Position numbers and translations under genes: made by a program. From Betaproteobacteria bacterium (GTDB lineage: Bacteria; Pseudomonadota; Gammaproteobacteria; Burkholderiales; SG8-41): a stretch of 36,910 nucleotides of DNA. The stretch is taken from the NCBI GenBank assembly GCA_023266245.1, contig JAHFRO010000020.1, positions 1-36,910 of the forward strand, in the 5' to 3' direction. Shown here piece by piece: positions 25,738 through 35,287 of this stretch. The first letter of the stretch is position 1; each line of letters begins with the position of its first letter. The notes beneath the pieces are model-generated. The model saw only the letters and a program-made list of their open reading frames with translations, had not been told where the DNA came from and made no database searches.

Positions 25738-26465
25738 AACTCCTGAAGATCACGCATCAGCTGCCGCGTGTGCAGGACCTGGTTGCCGAGGTAATGATTG
25801 ATCAGCGTGCGCATCAGCGCCTTGCTCTGCTGTTGCGTCACGGCGCTCGCAAAGTTTCCGGACTGCATGTCGAGCAGCGTCTGTCCCGATAATTCTACCC
25901 CGTTTCCCGCTGCGCCGTCGGCGACCGCGACCGGACCGCGTTCGACGACATACAGGTAGCGACGGTGGGCCGCGATCGGCTTACCGCTTTCGACGTCGCG
26001 GTCGAGCGTCACTGCGTAACCCAGCTCGCGCAACAGGTTGATCTCGAAATTCCGCAGCACCGTCGTCTGCTCTTGGTCCTTGCCGAGCGCGGCGAGCGTG
26101 TCCTGGTAAATCGTGAACAGCCGTTCGTGCGGGTCGTCGCGCGGCAGCAGCTTCAACAGCAGCTCGTTGAGATAGAAACCGCAGATCAGCGATTGCCCCC
26201 TGAGCGGAGCATACGAGCCGTGCCACTCCGCCCGGGTGAGCGTGCGCAGCTCGGTCCTGCCCGACCACGACAACAGTAACGGCTGGAACGAAAGCAGCAC
26301 GCCGCGCAGCGCCGACTTCGGCCGACGAGCGCCGCGCGCGACCAGCGCCACCCGCCCGTGATCGCGGGTGAACGTCTCCACCACCAGGCTGGTCTCGCGG
26401 AAAGGATAGCTGTGCAGCACGAACGCGGGTTGTGCGTCGTGACGGTTGCCGTTTCGGCTTACCAC
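25734..26465 (-). CDS. recO: DNA repair protein RecO
   Basis: Recombination mediator of the RecFOR pathway. The protein has the N-terminal OB-fold start [19 protein letters not shown] and [19 protein letters not shown], then a helical C-terminal part ([32 protein letters not shown]). The zinc-finger cysteines of some RecO proteins are absent, as in many proteobacteria. The start is uncertain: GTG 26465 gives 243 aa and the usual spacing to AFVLH, while the open frame runs to 26561 through the repeat tract, encoding a HHSSLIIHH run that is not typical of RecO. It is linked to pdxJ by an ATGA overlap. Confidence 0.93.
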   Translation of the reverse strand: MVSRNGNRHDAQPAFVLHSYPFRETSLVVETFTRDHGRVALVARGARRPKSALRGVLLSFQPLLLSWSGRTELRTLTRAEWHGSYAPLRGQSLICGFYLNELLLKLLPRDDPHERLFTIYQDTLAALGKDQEQTTVLRNFEINLLRELGYAVTLDRDVESGKPIAAHRRYLYVVERGPVAVADGAAGNGVELSGQTLLDMQSGNFASAVTQQQSKALMRTLINHYLGNQVLHTRQLMRDLQEL

Positions 26466-26482
26466 TGCTGCAAGCTCGGCCA

Positions 26483-26570
26483 AATGATGAATGATGAGTG
26501 ATGAATGATGAACGACGGGTTCACCATCTCTGTTTTCCGTTCCGCATTCATCATTCTGCATTCATCACTC
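26483..26570. repeat. Phased TGAATGATGA repeat tract between era and recO
   Basis: AATGATGAATG (26483-26493) is mirrored by CATTCATCATT (26545-26555), and GAGTGATGAATG (26496-26507) by CATTCATCACTC (26559-26570). ATGAATGATGA also occurs twice in direct orientation (26487-26497 and 26501-26511). The tract starts at the era stop codon and fills the spacer up to recO. It is AT-rich within GC-rich surroundings and looks like an inserted intergenic repeat. Confidence 0.85.
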
Positions 26571-27482
26571 AGGGTTGTATCCCATGCGCTTGAGTGCGGC
26601 TTCGCTCCCGGACCAGCCGCGCCTGACCCTGACCCACACTTCGAGAAACACCTTGCCACCGAACAACCGTTCCATGTCCCGGCGCGCCTGGGTGGCGGCC
26701 GCCTTGAGCTTCTCCCCCCGCTTGCCGATTACGATCGCCTTCTGTCCCTCCTTCTCCACCAGGACTGCGGCATGAATCCGGCGCACGCCGCCGCTCAGCT
26801 TGAACTGTTCGACTTCAACCGCGGTTGCATACGGCAGTTCGTCACCGAGCAGCCGGAACAGCTTCTCGCGCAGCAGCTCGGCCGCAAGAAAACGCTCGCT
26901 GGCAGTCGTGATCTCATCCGCGTCGTACAGCCGGGGACCCTGCGGCAGCAGCGGTACCATCGCGTCGAGCAGTTCATCGACCTGCGTCCCCTTGCTTGCT
27001 GATACCGGGACCACCGCAGCGAACTCGCGGTGCCGCGCGAGCTGTTCGATAAAAGGGAGAAGCAATCTCCTGTCCCTGACGCGGTCGGTCTTGTTGATCG
27101 CCAGCACCACCGGCACTTGACGCGGCAGGAGCCTCGCCACCGCGCCATCGCGCGCGCCGTACCTCAGCGCTTCCACGACCCACACCACGGCGTCCACCCC
27201 CTGCAGGCTCGCCGTGACGCTGCGGTTCATCATGCGGTTCAACGCCGACTGGTGCTCGGTCTGATAGCCAGGCGTGTCGACGAACACGATCTGCGCATCC
27301 GCGCGCGTGACGATGCCGGTGACGCGCTGGCGGGTGGTTTGCGGCTTGCGCGAGGTAACGCTGACCTTGCAGCCGATGAGGCGATTGAGCAGCGTGGACT
27401 TGCCGACATTGGGGCTACCGACGATCGCAACATGGCCGGCGCGGTATGCCGGCGTCGCGTCACGCGCGGGTAGCGAGCTCAT
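26565..27482 (-). CDS. era: GTPase Era
   Basis: Essential GTPase in 30S ribosome assembly. The 305-aa protein has G1 GSPNVGKST, the switch segment with TTRQRVTG, G3 VDTPG, G4 INKTD and SASKGTQ. Its C-terminal KH domain contains [12 protein letters not shown] and [18 protein letters not shown] 27482 overlaps the rnc end by 23 bases and starts [19 protein letters not shown], a usual N-terminus; upstream codons in frame lie inside rnc. The C-terminus ends within the repeat tract (GYNPE then TGA). Confidence 0.97.
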   Translation of the reverse strand: MSSLPARDATPAYRAGHVAIVGSPNVGKSTLLNRLIGCKVSVTSRKPQTTRQRVTGIVTRADAQIVFVDTPGYQTEHQSALNRMMNRSVTASLQGVDAVVWVVEALRYGARDGAVARLLPRQVPVVLAINKTDRVRDRRLLLPFIEQLARHREFAAVVPVSASKGTQVDELLDAMVPLLPQGPRLYDADEITTASERFLAAELLREKLFRLLGDELPYATAVEVEQFKLSGGVRRIHAAVLVEKEGQKAIVIGKRGEKLKAAATQARRDMERLFGGKVFLEVWVRVRRGWSGSEAALKRMGYNPE

Positions 27483-28131
27483 AGGCCTGGCGCGCGGCTT
27501 CCTGCTCCGCGCTGCGCCGGCTGGTGCCCTCACCCCGCGACCGGATCCCGAGCTCGGGGATTACGCACTCGACCTGGAACAGTTGTTCGTGGGCTTCCCC
27601 GCGCGTCGCGACCACCGCGTACTGCGGCAGCGCGATCTTGCGTGCCTGCAGGTACTCCTGCAGCAATGTCTTGGGATCCTTGGCCGAGGTGGCGGGATCG
27701 ATGGTGTCGAGAACGCTCCCGAACAGGGTGCGCACGACCTTGCGTGCCGCATCGAAACCACCATCGAGAAAAGCCGCGCCGATCACCGCCTCCACCGCGT
27801 CGGCGAGTATGGATGGACGCCGCGCTCCGCCGCTCTTGAGCTCACCCTCGCCGAGGTGAAGCTGCTCGCCGAAAGCGAACTGCTGAGCGATCGCGGCGAG
27901 CGACTGCTGGTTCACCAGGCTGGCACGCAACCGCGACAGCTCACCCTCGGTGAGCCGGGGAAATTTATGGTAGAGCTCGAGCGCGACAGCGAAGTTGACC
28001 ACGCTGTCGCCGAGAAACTCCAGGCGTTCGTTGTGCGCCGCGCCGTGACTGCGGTGAGTCAGCGCGCGGCGCAACAGTTCGGGGTCGTTGAAGCGATAGC
28101 CGACTCTGAGACCGAAGCCCTCGAGATCCAT
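27460..28131 (-). CDS. rnc: Ribonuclease III
   Basis: Double-strand RNA endonuclease for rRNA and mRNA processing. The 223-aa protein has the RNase III signature [12 protein letters not shown] and a second acidic site [16 protein letters not shown], followed by a dsRNA-binding domain ([27 protein letters not shown]). ATG 28131 fits the family start ([14 protein letters not shown]), although no strong Shine-Dalgarno is visible; a GTG lies immediately upstream. Neighbours lepB and era are the conserved context. Confidence 0.97.
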   Translation of the reverse strand: MDLEGFGLRVGYRFNDPELLRRALTHRSHGAAHNERLEFLGDSVVNFAVALELYHKFPRLTEGELSRLRASLVNQQSLAAIAQQFAFGEQLHLGEGELKSGGARRPSILADAVEAVIGAAFLDGGFDAARKVVRTLFGSVLDTIDPATSAKDPKTLLQEYLQARKIALPQYAVVATRGEAHEQLFQVECVIPELGIRSRGEGTSRRSAEQEAARQAYELATRA

Positions 28132-28156
28132 CACGCGGAGGTTGGCCCGGATGCTC

Positions 28157-28513
28157 CTACTTACCGGAGCTCGGATAGAAGTCCATGCAGGCACTCAGGT
28201 TGCCGAACACCGGCAAGCGCACCGAGTATTCGGCGCTGAGCACCAATCGGTCGCCATCCTTGGTGATCTGCAGGTCTCCGGGCCCGATCGCGCGGATGTT
28301 CTCCATGGTGGCTCGCCGAACGAATGCGCCCTCAATGTCCCTTTTCGTCCAGCTGCGTGCTTCGGGACTGTCGACGATCGCCTTGAATTGCTGCACGATC
28401 GCGTAGTACTCGAAGTATGCCGGACCGACCCTGAATCCGAACAGCAGCGCGAAAATCACCACGATCGACCACAACATGAAGCCCGATAAGCTTACGCCCT
28501 TCTGTTTTTGCAT
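28157..28513 (-). CDS. DUF4845 membrane protein
   Basis: A 118-aa single-pass membrane protein of the DUF4845 family, commonly found between lepB and rnc in betaproteobacteria and gammaproteobacteria; function unknown. It begins [20 protein letters not shown], with a hydrophobic helix at about residues 11-28 and a soluble domain behind it. GAAGGGG lies 7 bases before ATG 28513, which supports that start over the longer frame. Confidence 0.88.
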   Translation of the reverse strand: MQKQKGVSLSGFMLWSIVVIFALLFGFRVGPAYFEYYAIVQQFKAIVDSPEARSWTKRDIEGAFVRRATMENIRAIGPGDLQITKDGDRLVLSAEYSVRLPVFGNLSACMDFYPSSGK

Positions 28514-28524
28514 AATTGACCCCT

Positions 28525-29324
28525 TCAATTGATCAACTGTCCGATCCTCCTGAAATCGTCGAAATTCCACCAGATCAGGAATGCCTTGCCAACAATGTTG
28601 GTCTCGGGCACGAATCCCCAGTAACGACTGTCGCTGCTGCTGTCCCGGTTGTCGCCCATCAGGAAGTAATGCCCCGGCGGCACGGTGCAGCTGAAGCCCG
28701 TCTCATTGTAGGCACAATTGTCACGGAAGGGAAACAACCTTACGCCCGACAAGTGCACGCTCGGCACTTCCGGCTGTACCAGGATGGCATGCCGGTATCC
28801 ACCGAGCGTTTCGGTGAGGCGCTGCGCCGCGACGAAGCTCAGTCCGGACTCGATGTAATTATACTCACCGCCCGGCGTCGCCTTGATTTCCTCGCCGTTG
28901 ATCCACAGGCGCTTGTTGCGGTAGGTGATCCTGTCTCCCGGCAGGCCAACAATGCGCTTGATGTAATCGAGCGAAGGGTTTTCCGGATAACGGAATACCA
29001 TGATTTCGCCACGCTGCGGTTGACTGATATCGGTGATCTTGAGATTAACGATCGGCAGGCGTATTCCATATGTGAACTTGTTCACGAGAATGAAGTCTCC
29101 GACGAGCAGCGTCGGCAGCATCGAACCGGAAGGAATCTTGAACGGCTCGACCAGAAACGAGCGCAGCAGAAACACCACCAGGATCACCGGGAAGAAGCTC
29201 TTCGGATACTCCACCCACCACGGCTCGGGTCGATCCGATCCACGCCGGTGGCGCAGCCAGAAATGGTCGAGCAGCCAGATCGCGCCGGTCGCGATCAGCA
29301 GCAGGAACATCACGAGGGCGAAGT

Positions 29325-29328
<4 letters not shown>
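28525..29328 (-). CDS. lepB: Signal peptidase I
   Basis: Inner-membrane enzyme that removes signal peptides from exported proteins. The 267-aa protein has two N-terminal membrane helices ([20 protein letters not shown] and [20 protein letters not shown]), the catalytic Ser in [10 protein letters not shown], the Lys in [11 protein letters not shown] and the box E motif [17 protein letters not shown] 29328 overlaps the lepA stop (ATGA). Many proteins predicted here (MucD, MucB, Bug receptor) would be its substrates. Confidence 0.97.
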
Positions 29329-31115
<1,787 letters not shown>

Positions 31116-31182
31116 AGAAAAGGGCACGCGAGAAGCCCATCAGGAGACAGCTTCCAGTGCCCTTCACTTAAAGCCGCGTATT

Positions 31183-31437
31183 TTATCGGAATTTCGAGAG
31201 ATACGCAGTAACGGCGTCGCGCTCGAGAAAATAGTGGCAAAGCTCGCGTTCACCGTGCGCGAGCACCGGCACCTGTTCGCCGTAGCGCCGCTCCAGCGCC
31301 GGATCGGCGTCGACGTCGACCACCATCAGATGGAAACGAAAACGGGCCTGCAACTCCCGCAGGCCCGTGATCATGACGTCGCAGAGATGGCAATAGGCCC
31401 GGCTGTAGACGGTGAGAGTGATCCTAGCCGGTTTCAA
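31183..31437 (-). CDS. Glutaredoxin-like protein (DUF836-type)
   Basis: An 84-aa thioredoxin-fold protein with a redox-like YSRAYCHLCDVM motif (Cys-His-Leu-Cys) near the N-terminus and the cis-proline region EQVPVLAHGE. This small family regularly sits between mucD and lepA in betaproteobacteria; its partner is unknown. ATG 31437 lies 14 bases inside the end of mucD, indicating coupling. Confidence 0.9.
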   Translation of the reverse strand: MKPARITLTVYSRAYCHLCDVMITGLRELQARFRFHLMVVDVDADPALERRYGEQVPVLAHGERELCHYFLERDAVTAYLSKFR

Positions 31438-32806
31438 CGCGGAACGGGATATAGAGCGAATTCGAGCCGCGGCGGACGAGCAGTGCCAGGATGCGACCCT
31501 TGTCGAACTGCCCCATCATCTGGTTGAACTGTTCGACCGACTTCACATCCTGGTTGTTGATCGCGAGGATCACATCGCCGCGGCGGATACCGGCGCGCGT
31601 CGCCGCACCCTGCACGTTCTCGACCAGCACGCCGCCCGAAACCTTGAGCTCGCTGTGCTGCGCATCGGTAAGGTCGGACAACGTCAGCCCGTACTGGCTG
31701 GGGGTTGCGGCCGGCGGCTTGCCGCCGCGCCGCGCCTGCCGCGTGGCGCGGTCGTCCTGCATCTCGGCCACCACTACCTGTACCTCGCGGGAAGACTTGT
31801 TGCGCCAGACCTGCACCGCAACCTTGCTGCCCGGCTTGGTCGTTCCGACGAGGCGTGGCAGATCCTCGGAGGAATTCACGACCTTGCCGTCGAAGCGGAG
31901 GATGACGTCGCCCGGTTCGATACCCGCTTTGTCGGCCGGTCCGCCCTTTTCCACCGAGTTGACCAGCGCGCCCTGCGCCCTGGCGAGCCCGAAGGACTCG
32001 ACCAGCTCCTTGGTGAGCGGCTGGATCACTACCCCGATGCGTCCCCGGGTGATTTTCCCCGTGGTGCGCAGCTGCTGGGCGATGTCGTTGGCGACGTCGA
32101 TCGGGATGGCGAAAGACAACCCCATGAAGCCGCCGGTGCGGCTGTAGATCTGAGAGTTGATGCCGACCACCTCGCCCTTCAGGTTGAACAGCGGCCCTCC
32201 GGAGTTGCCGGGGTTGACCGCCACGTCGGTCTGAATGAAAGGCACATAGTTCTCCTGCGGCAGCGAACGGCCCTTGGCGCTGACGATGCCGGCGGTCACG
32301 CTGTTCTCAAAACCGAACGGCGAACCGATCGCCACCACCCACTCGCCGACCCTCAGCTTGCCGGGATCACCGAACCTGACTGCCGGCAGCCCGGCTGCTT
32401 CGATCTTGATGAGAGCGATGTCGGTGCGCCGGTCGGCGCCGATCACCTTCGCCTTGAATTCACGCTTGTCGTTGAGCTTCACCGTGATCTCGTCCGCGGC
32501 GTCAACCACGTGCGCATTGGTCAGGATGTAGCCGTCGGGGCTGATAATGAAGCCCGAGCCCAGGGACTGCGTCTGAAACTCCCGCGGGCCGGGATTCGGG
32601 ATAAAACGGCGGAAGAATTCGTAGAACGGGTCGTCTTCCTGCAGGTTGGGGATCTGCGGCAGCAGCGGATTGCGCACCGACTGCGTGGTGCTGATGTTGA
32701 CCACCGCCGGTCCCTGTTTCTCGACCAGCTCGGTGAAGTCGGGAAGCTGCGCGGCGACGGCAACGGGCACCAGAAAGAACAGTGCATACAGCAAACGCTT
32801 CAACAT
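31424..32806 (-). CDS. mucD: Periplasmic serine endoprotease DegP/MucD
   Basis: Envelope quality-control protease and chaperone. The 460-aa protein has a signal peptide (MLKRLLYALFFLVPVAVAAQ), the trypsin-like triad His in LTNAHVVD, Asp in DRRTDIALIK and Ser in NPGNSGGPL, followed by two PDZ domains (around AGIEPGDVILRFDG and AGIRRGDVILAINNQ). The position after rpoE-rseA-mucB is that of mucD/algW-type genes under sigma-E control. Its 5' leader carries a perfect 18-bp tandem duplication. Confidence 0.97.
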   Translation of the reverse strand: MLKRLLYALFFLVPVAVAAQLPDFTELVEKQGPAVVNISTTQSVRNPLLPQIPNLQEDDPFYEFFRRFIPNPGPREFQTQSLGSGFIISPDGYILTNAHVVDAADEITVKLNDKREFKAKVIGADRRTDIALIKIEAAGLPAVRFGDPGKLRVGEWVVAIGSPFGFENSVTAGIVSAKGRSLPQENYVPFIQTDVAVNPGNSGGPLFNLKGEVVGINSQIYSRTGGFMGLSFAIPIDVANDIAQQLRTTGKITRGRIGVVIQPLTKELVESFGLARAQGALVNSVEKGGPADKAGIEPGDVILRFDGKVVNSSEDLPRLVGTTKPGSKVAVQVWRNKSSREVQVVVAEMQDDRATRQARRGGKPPAATPSQYGLTLSDLTDAQHSELKVSGGVLVENVQGAATRAGIRRGDVILAINNQDVKSVEQFNQMMGQFDKGRILALLVRRGSNSLYIPFRVETG

Positions 32807-32820
32807 ACGGACCTCGGTGA

Positions 32821-32856
32821 TGATTTTTGTTGCGGAACTGATTTTTGTTGCGGAAC
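32821..32856. repeat. Perfect 18-bp tandem duplication in the mucB-mucD gap
   Basis: TGATTTTTGTTGCGGAAC occurs twice without a gap (32821-32838 and 32839-32856). It fills most of the 57-bp spacer between mucB and mucD, in what would be the mucD leader on the minus strand (GTTCCGCAACAAAAATCA read twice). It is AT-rich compared with the flanks. Confidence 0.9.
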
Positions 32857-32863
32857 CGCGCCT

Positions 32864-33847
32864 TTACTTGGCGGCGACGGCACCCCTGAATTCGAGGGAA
32901 TTGGCGATCTGCATCACGGTGGCGGCGGGCGCCTCCCCCAGCACGGTCACCATGTAGTCCGCGATCGGGCGGGTATAGATGTTGACCGCGCCCTGGTGCG
33001 ACAGGCTCTGCGCCGGCCGGGTCTTGGGCAGCGGCTCGATGAATACCGACACCGCGGCGAGCCCATCAGAAAATACGATGTGCGATACGGTGGCGGTGCG
33101 CCCGGCCATCGAACGTTTCAGTTCGGTCAGCTTCTTGAAGCCCGCCGGCTGCTGGGTGAGCACCCATCCGGTCTCGGCGGGAATCTCGGTGGCGGCGAGC
33201 TCCGAACGGTCGATCTTCCAGTCCTGGCTCTTCGCCGCGTAGCGGGACTTGACCTTGTCGCGGTTGAAACCGCCGCCGATCTTGAGTTCGGTGAACGCAA
33301 ACGAATCGAGCGGCTCGTTCTTTTCGTCAAAGGTGCGGGCGCGCAGCGGCAATCCCGAGCCGACCTCGGCGCAGAAATGGTGCCCGTAGCGCAGCTTGTC
33401 CCTGGGTTCGAGCACGATCACATGGCAATCGTAGCCCGCCACCCGGTCCATGCCGCCCTTGCGCACCACGTAGTTGTCGGCCACACCGTTGAGCTGCTCG
33501 GGCAGCAGAGCCGGAAAGCGGCGCGCGGCGCGCTTCTCGATGATGACGGTCTTGGTATTGGGCAGATAGCAGGTGACCTGGTCATTGGTACGGATCACTT
33601 CGCGCGCCGGGCCATCGAGCGTCTCGAGCTTCTCGAATTCGCCGCCGGCGACATTGACGTAATGGGCGATGCGGGAAGCCTCGGTCTGGTTGCCGTGGCG
33701 GTAAACGAAAGTGCCGGTGTAGTTGAGCTGGCGCGAAGCGCTGGCCATTTTCTTGAGCCAGTTTAGCCCGTCCTGCGGATCACCGGGCCCGGCAGCCAGG
33801 CTCGGCGCAGAAAGCCCCAGGAAAACGACGGGCCAAACCGCTTTCAC
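32864..33847 (-). CDS. mucB: Sigma-E regulator MucB/RseB
   Basis: Periplasmic protein that binds the anti-sigma factor and modulates its proteolysis in response to envelope or lipoprotein stress. The 327-aa protein has a signal peptide ((M)KAVWPVVFLGLSAPSLAAG) and a MucB/RseB lipoprotein-like domain (WLKKMASASRQLNYTGTFVY, a typical start). The GTG at 33847 overlaps the rseA TGA (GTGA), which fixes the start; the longer frame upstream lies antiparallel to no feature but inside rseA in another frame. Confidence 0.93.
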   Translation of the reverse strand: MKAVWPVVFLGLSAPSLAAGPGDPQDGLNWLKKMASASRQLNYTGTFVYRHGNQTEASRIAHYVNVAGGEFEKLETLDGPAREVIRTNDQVTCYLPNTKTVIIEKRAARRFPALLPEQLNGVADNYVVRKGGMDRVAGYDCHVIVLEPRDKLRYGHHFCAEVGSGLPLRARTFDEKNEPLDSFAFTELKIGGGFNRDKVKSRYAAKSQDWKIDRSELAATEIPAETGWVLTQQPAGFKKLTELKRSMAGRTATVSHIVFSDGLAAVSVFIEPLPKTRPAQSLSHQGAVNIYTRPIADYMVTVLGEAPAATVMQIANSLEFRGAVAAK

Positions 33848-34368
33848 TGGCGTCCTTTGACCGATTGCGTGTCCGATACGCTGCGGATGTAGGGGGCGAG
33901 ACCCTGGATCGCGGTGCTGGGTGAGTATTCCTGATGCGCGATCAGGTACTCGTTCATTTTCCCGTCGCTGGGAACATTGGCTAACTGGGTCGATGGGGCT
34001 GCTGCGAGTGGGGGAGTATTCGGGGCTTTGGCGATTTCGGGCTGGGGAGTGAGCGGGTTGTTGAAGAAGGCGACCCATCCCACCAGTCCGACCGCCGACA
34101 GCGAGGCAGCCGCGGACAGGGCGTAGGCGGTGATGCGTTTCGCCGTGCTGCGCCGCGGCGCGAGCACTGTCGCCTCCCCGGCGAGCCGCGCGGTCACCCG
34201 CTGACCGAAGTCATGTGACAGCGTGCGTTCGCCGCGCAGCGCATCACCGATGAGATGGAAGGCGTGCCAGCAGTGAAGCAATTCCTCGTTCTGCTTCAGG
34301 CGGCTGAATTGCTGCCGCGCCTGGTGCTCGTCCAGCTCGCCATCCATCAATGCCGATATCTTGTCCAT
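33844..34368 (-). CDS. rseA: Anti-sigma-E factor RseA/MucA
   Basis: Single-pass inner-membrane anti-sigma factor. The 174-aa protein has the cytoplasmic RseA_N domain (MDKISALMDGELDEHQARQQ, CWHAFHLIGDALRG), a membrane helix at about residues 80-101 (ITAYALSAAASLSAVGLVGW) and a periplasmic tail with a Pro/Ala-rich linker and a HQEYSPSTAIQGLAPYI segment for MucB contact. AGGAGA, within the end of rpoE, lies 8 bases before ATG 34368. Confidence 0.94.
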   Translation of the reverse strand: MDKISALMDGELDEHQARQQFSRLKQNEELLHCWHAFHLIGDALRGERTLSHDFGQRVTARLAGEATVLAPRRSTAKRITAYALSAAASLSAVGLVGWVAFFNNPLTPQPEIAKAPNTPPLAAAPSTQLANVPSDGKMNEYLIAHQEYSPSTAIQGLAPYIRSVSDTQSVKGRQ

Positions 34369-34369
34369 G

Positions 34370-34969
34370 TCACCATCTCCTGTCCTTCCGGGTGCCGAGC
34401 AGCGGCCTCAGCTTCGCCGCGATGGCCTCGCGCGCCCGGAAAATGCGCGATCGTACCGTGCCGATCGGGCAGTTCATGATATTTGCGATGTCCTCGTAGC
34501 TCAGCCCTTCGATCTCGCGCAGCGTGATCGCCGTCCGTAACTCCTCTGGCAGTTCCGCGAGTGTTTGGTTCACGGTTTCCGCGACCTGCCGGCTTATCAG
34601 CTCGTTCTCCGGCGTGTTCAGATCACGCAATTGATCCCCGTTCTCGAAGCCCTCCGCCTCCTCGCTGTCTATGTCGGTCGTGGTCGGCGCCCGCCGCCCC
34701 ATCGCCACCAGATAGTTCTTGGCGGTGTTGATGCCGATCCGATACAGCCAGGTATAGAACGCGCTGTCACCGCGAAACGTGGGCAGCGCCCGGTAGGCCT
34801 TGATGAAGGCCTCCTGGGTCACGTCCTCGACCTCTGCCGCGTCCCGGATGAATCGCGACAGCAGCCGCGCGAGCTTGCGCTGGTACTTGCTGACCAGCAA
34901 CTCGAACGCCTGCTTGTCGCCGCGTTGGGCGCGCTCGACCAGCTGCTGATCGACTTCGCGATCGCTCAT
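34370..34969 (-). CDS. rpoE: RNA polymerase sigma-E factor (RpoE/AlgU)
   Basis: ECF sigma factor for the envelope stress response. The 199-aa protein has region 2 (AEVEDVTQEAFIKAYRALPT, FYTWLYRIGINTAKNYL) and region 4 (LREIEGLSYEDIANIMNCPI, GTVRSRIFRAREAI). ATG 34969 has AGGGACGGG upstream; the longer frame to 35029 adds residues atypical of the family. It heads the run rpoE-rseA-mucB-mucD and its leader holds a sigma-E-like promoter, consistent with autoregulation. Confidence 0.97.
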   Translation of the reverse strand: MSDREVDQQLVERAQRGDKQAFELLVSKYQRKLARLLSRFIRDAAEVEDVTQEAFIKAYRALPTFRGDSAFYTWLYRIGINTAKNYLVAMGRRAPTTTDIDSEEAEGFENGDQLRDLNTPENELISRQVAETVNQTLAELPEELRTAITLREIEGLSYEDIANIMNCPIGTVRSRIFRAREAIAAKLRPLLGTRKDRRW

Positions 34970-35287
34970 CAAACCCGTCCCTGACCTTGAACTTGTTATC
35001 CAAGTCGAGCGGCTGTACCGGTTGGACAAAGCGCACAGTATACCCGTCCGGCCGGTACCCGAGGAACGCGAAGCCTGATCGTTATTGCACTGACAGGGCA
35101 GCTGAAAATTAGTTCACTCCCGGGTAAGGGTATTCGCCGCCCGCCCGCCCCCTGACGGCATGGCGGAGGCCCTCAACCAGGCCGCCGTGTTTCGCCGCGG
35201 ACGGCAGTGATGGCGTCCGGATCCGAGCCCGGGCGGCAGGCACCGGGTGCATGGGCTACCCGGTATTGATTGGAACGGCAGCGGCAC
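34970..35287. other. 318-bp gap upstream of rpoE
   Basis: Apart from the rpoE ribosome-binding site and the sigma-E-like promoter candidate, no gene or strong repeat is seen. The part from 35130 to 35280 is GC-rich with several short imperfect palindromes (for example around CACCGGGTGCATGGGCTACCC) but no T-tailed terminator for the upstream transporter gene. Confidence 0.4.
35088..35115 (-). promoter_or_regulatory. Candidate autoregulatory sigma-E promoter of rpoE
   Basis: On the minus strand GAACTA (35115-35110) is followed after exactly 16 bases by TCAGT (35093-35089). This is close to the RpoE/AlgU consensus GAACTT-N16-TCTGA. It lies about 120 bases upstream of the rpoE ATG. Motif match and location support it; the -10 deviates from consensus. 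Confidence 0.42.

Noticed and set aside
31412..33766. A 784-codon open frame on the plus strand
   Set aside because: It is antisense to mucD and mucB, both with clear catalytic or family motifs. It is open only because of GC-rich codon bias, and its composition is Arg/Gly/Ala/His-rich without any domain.
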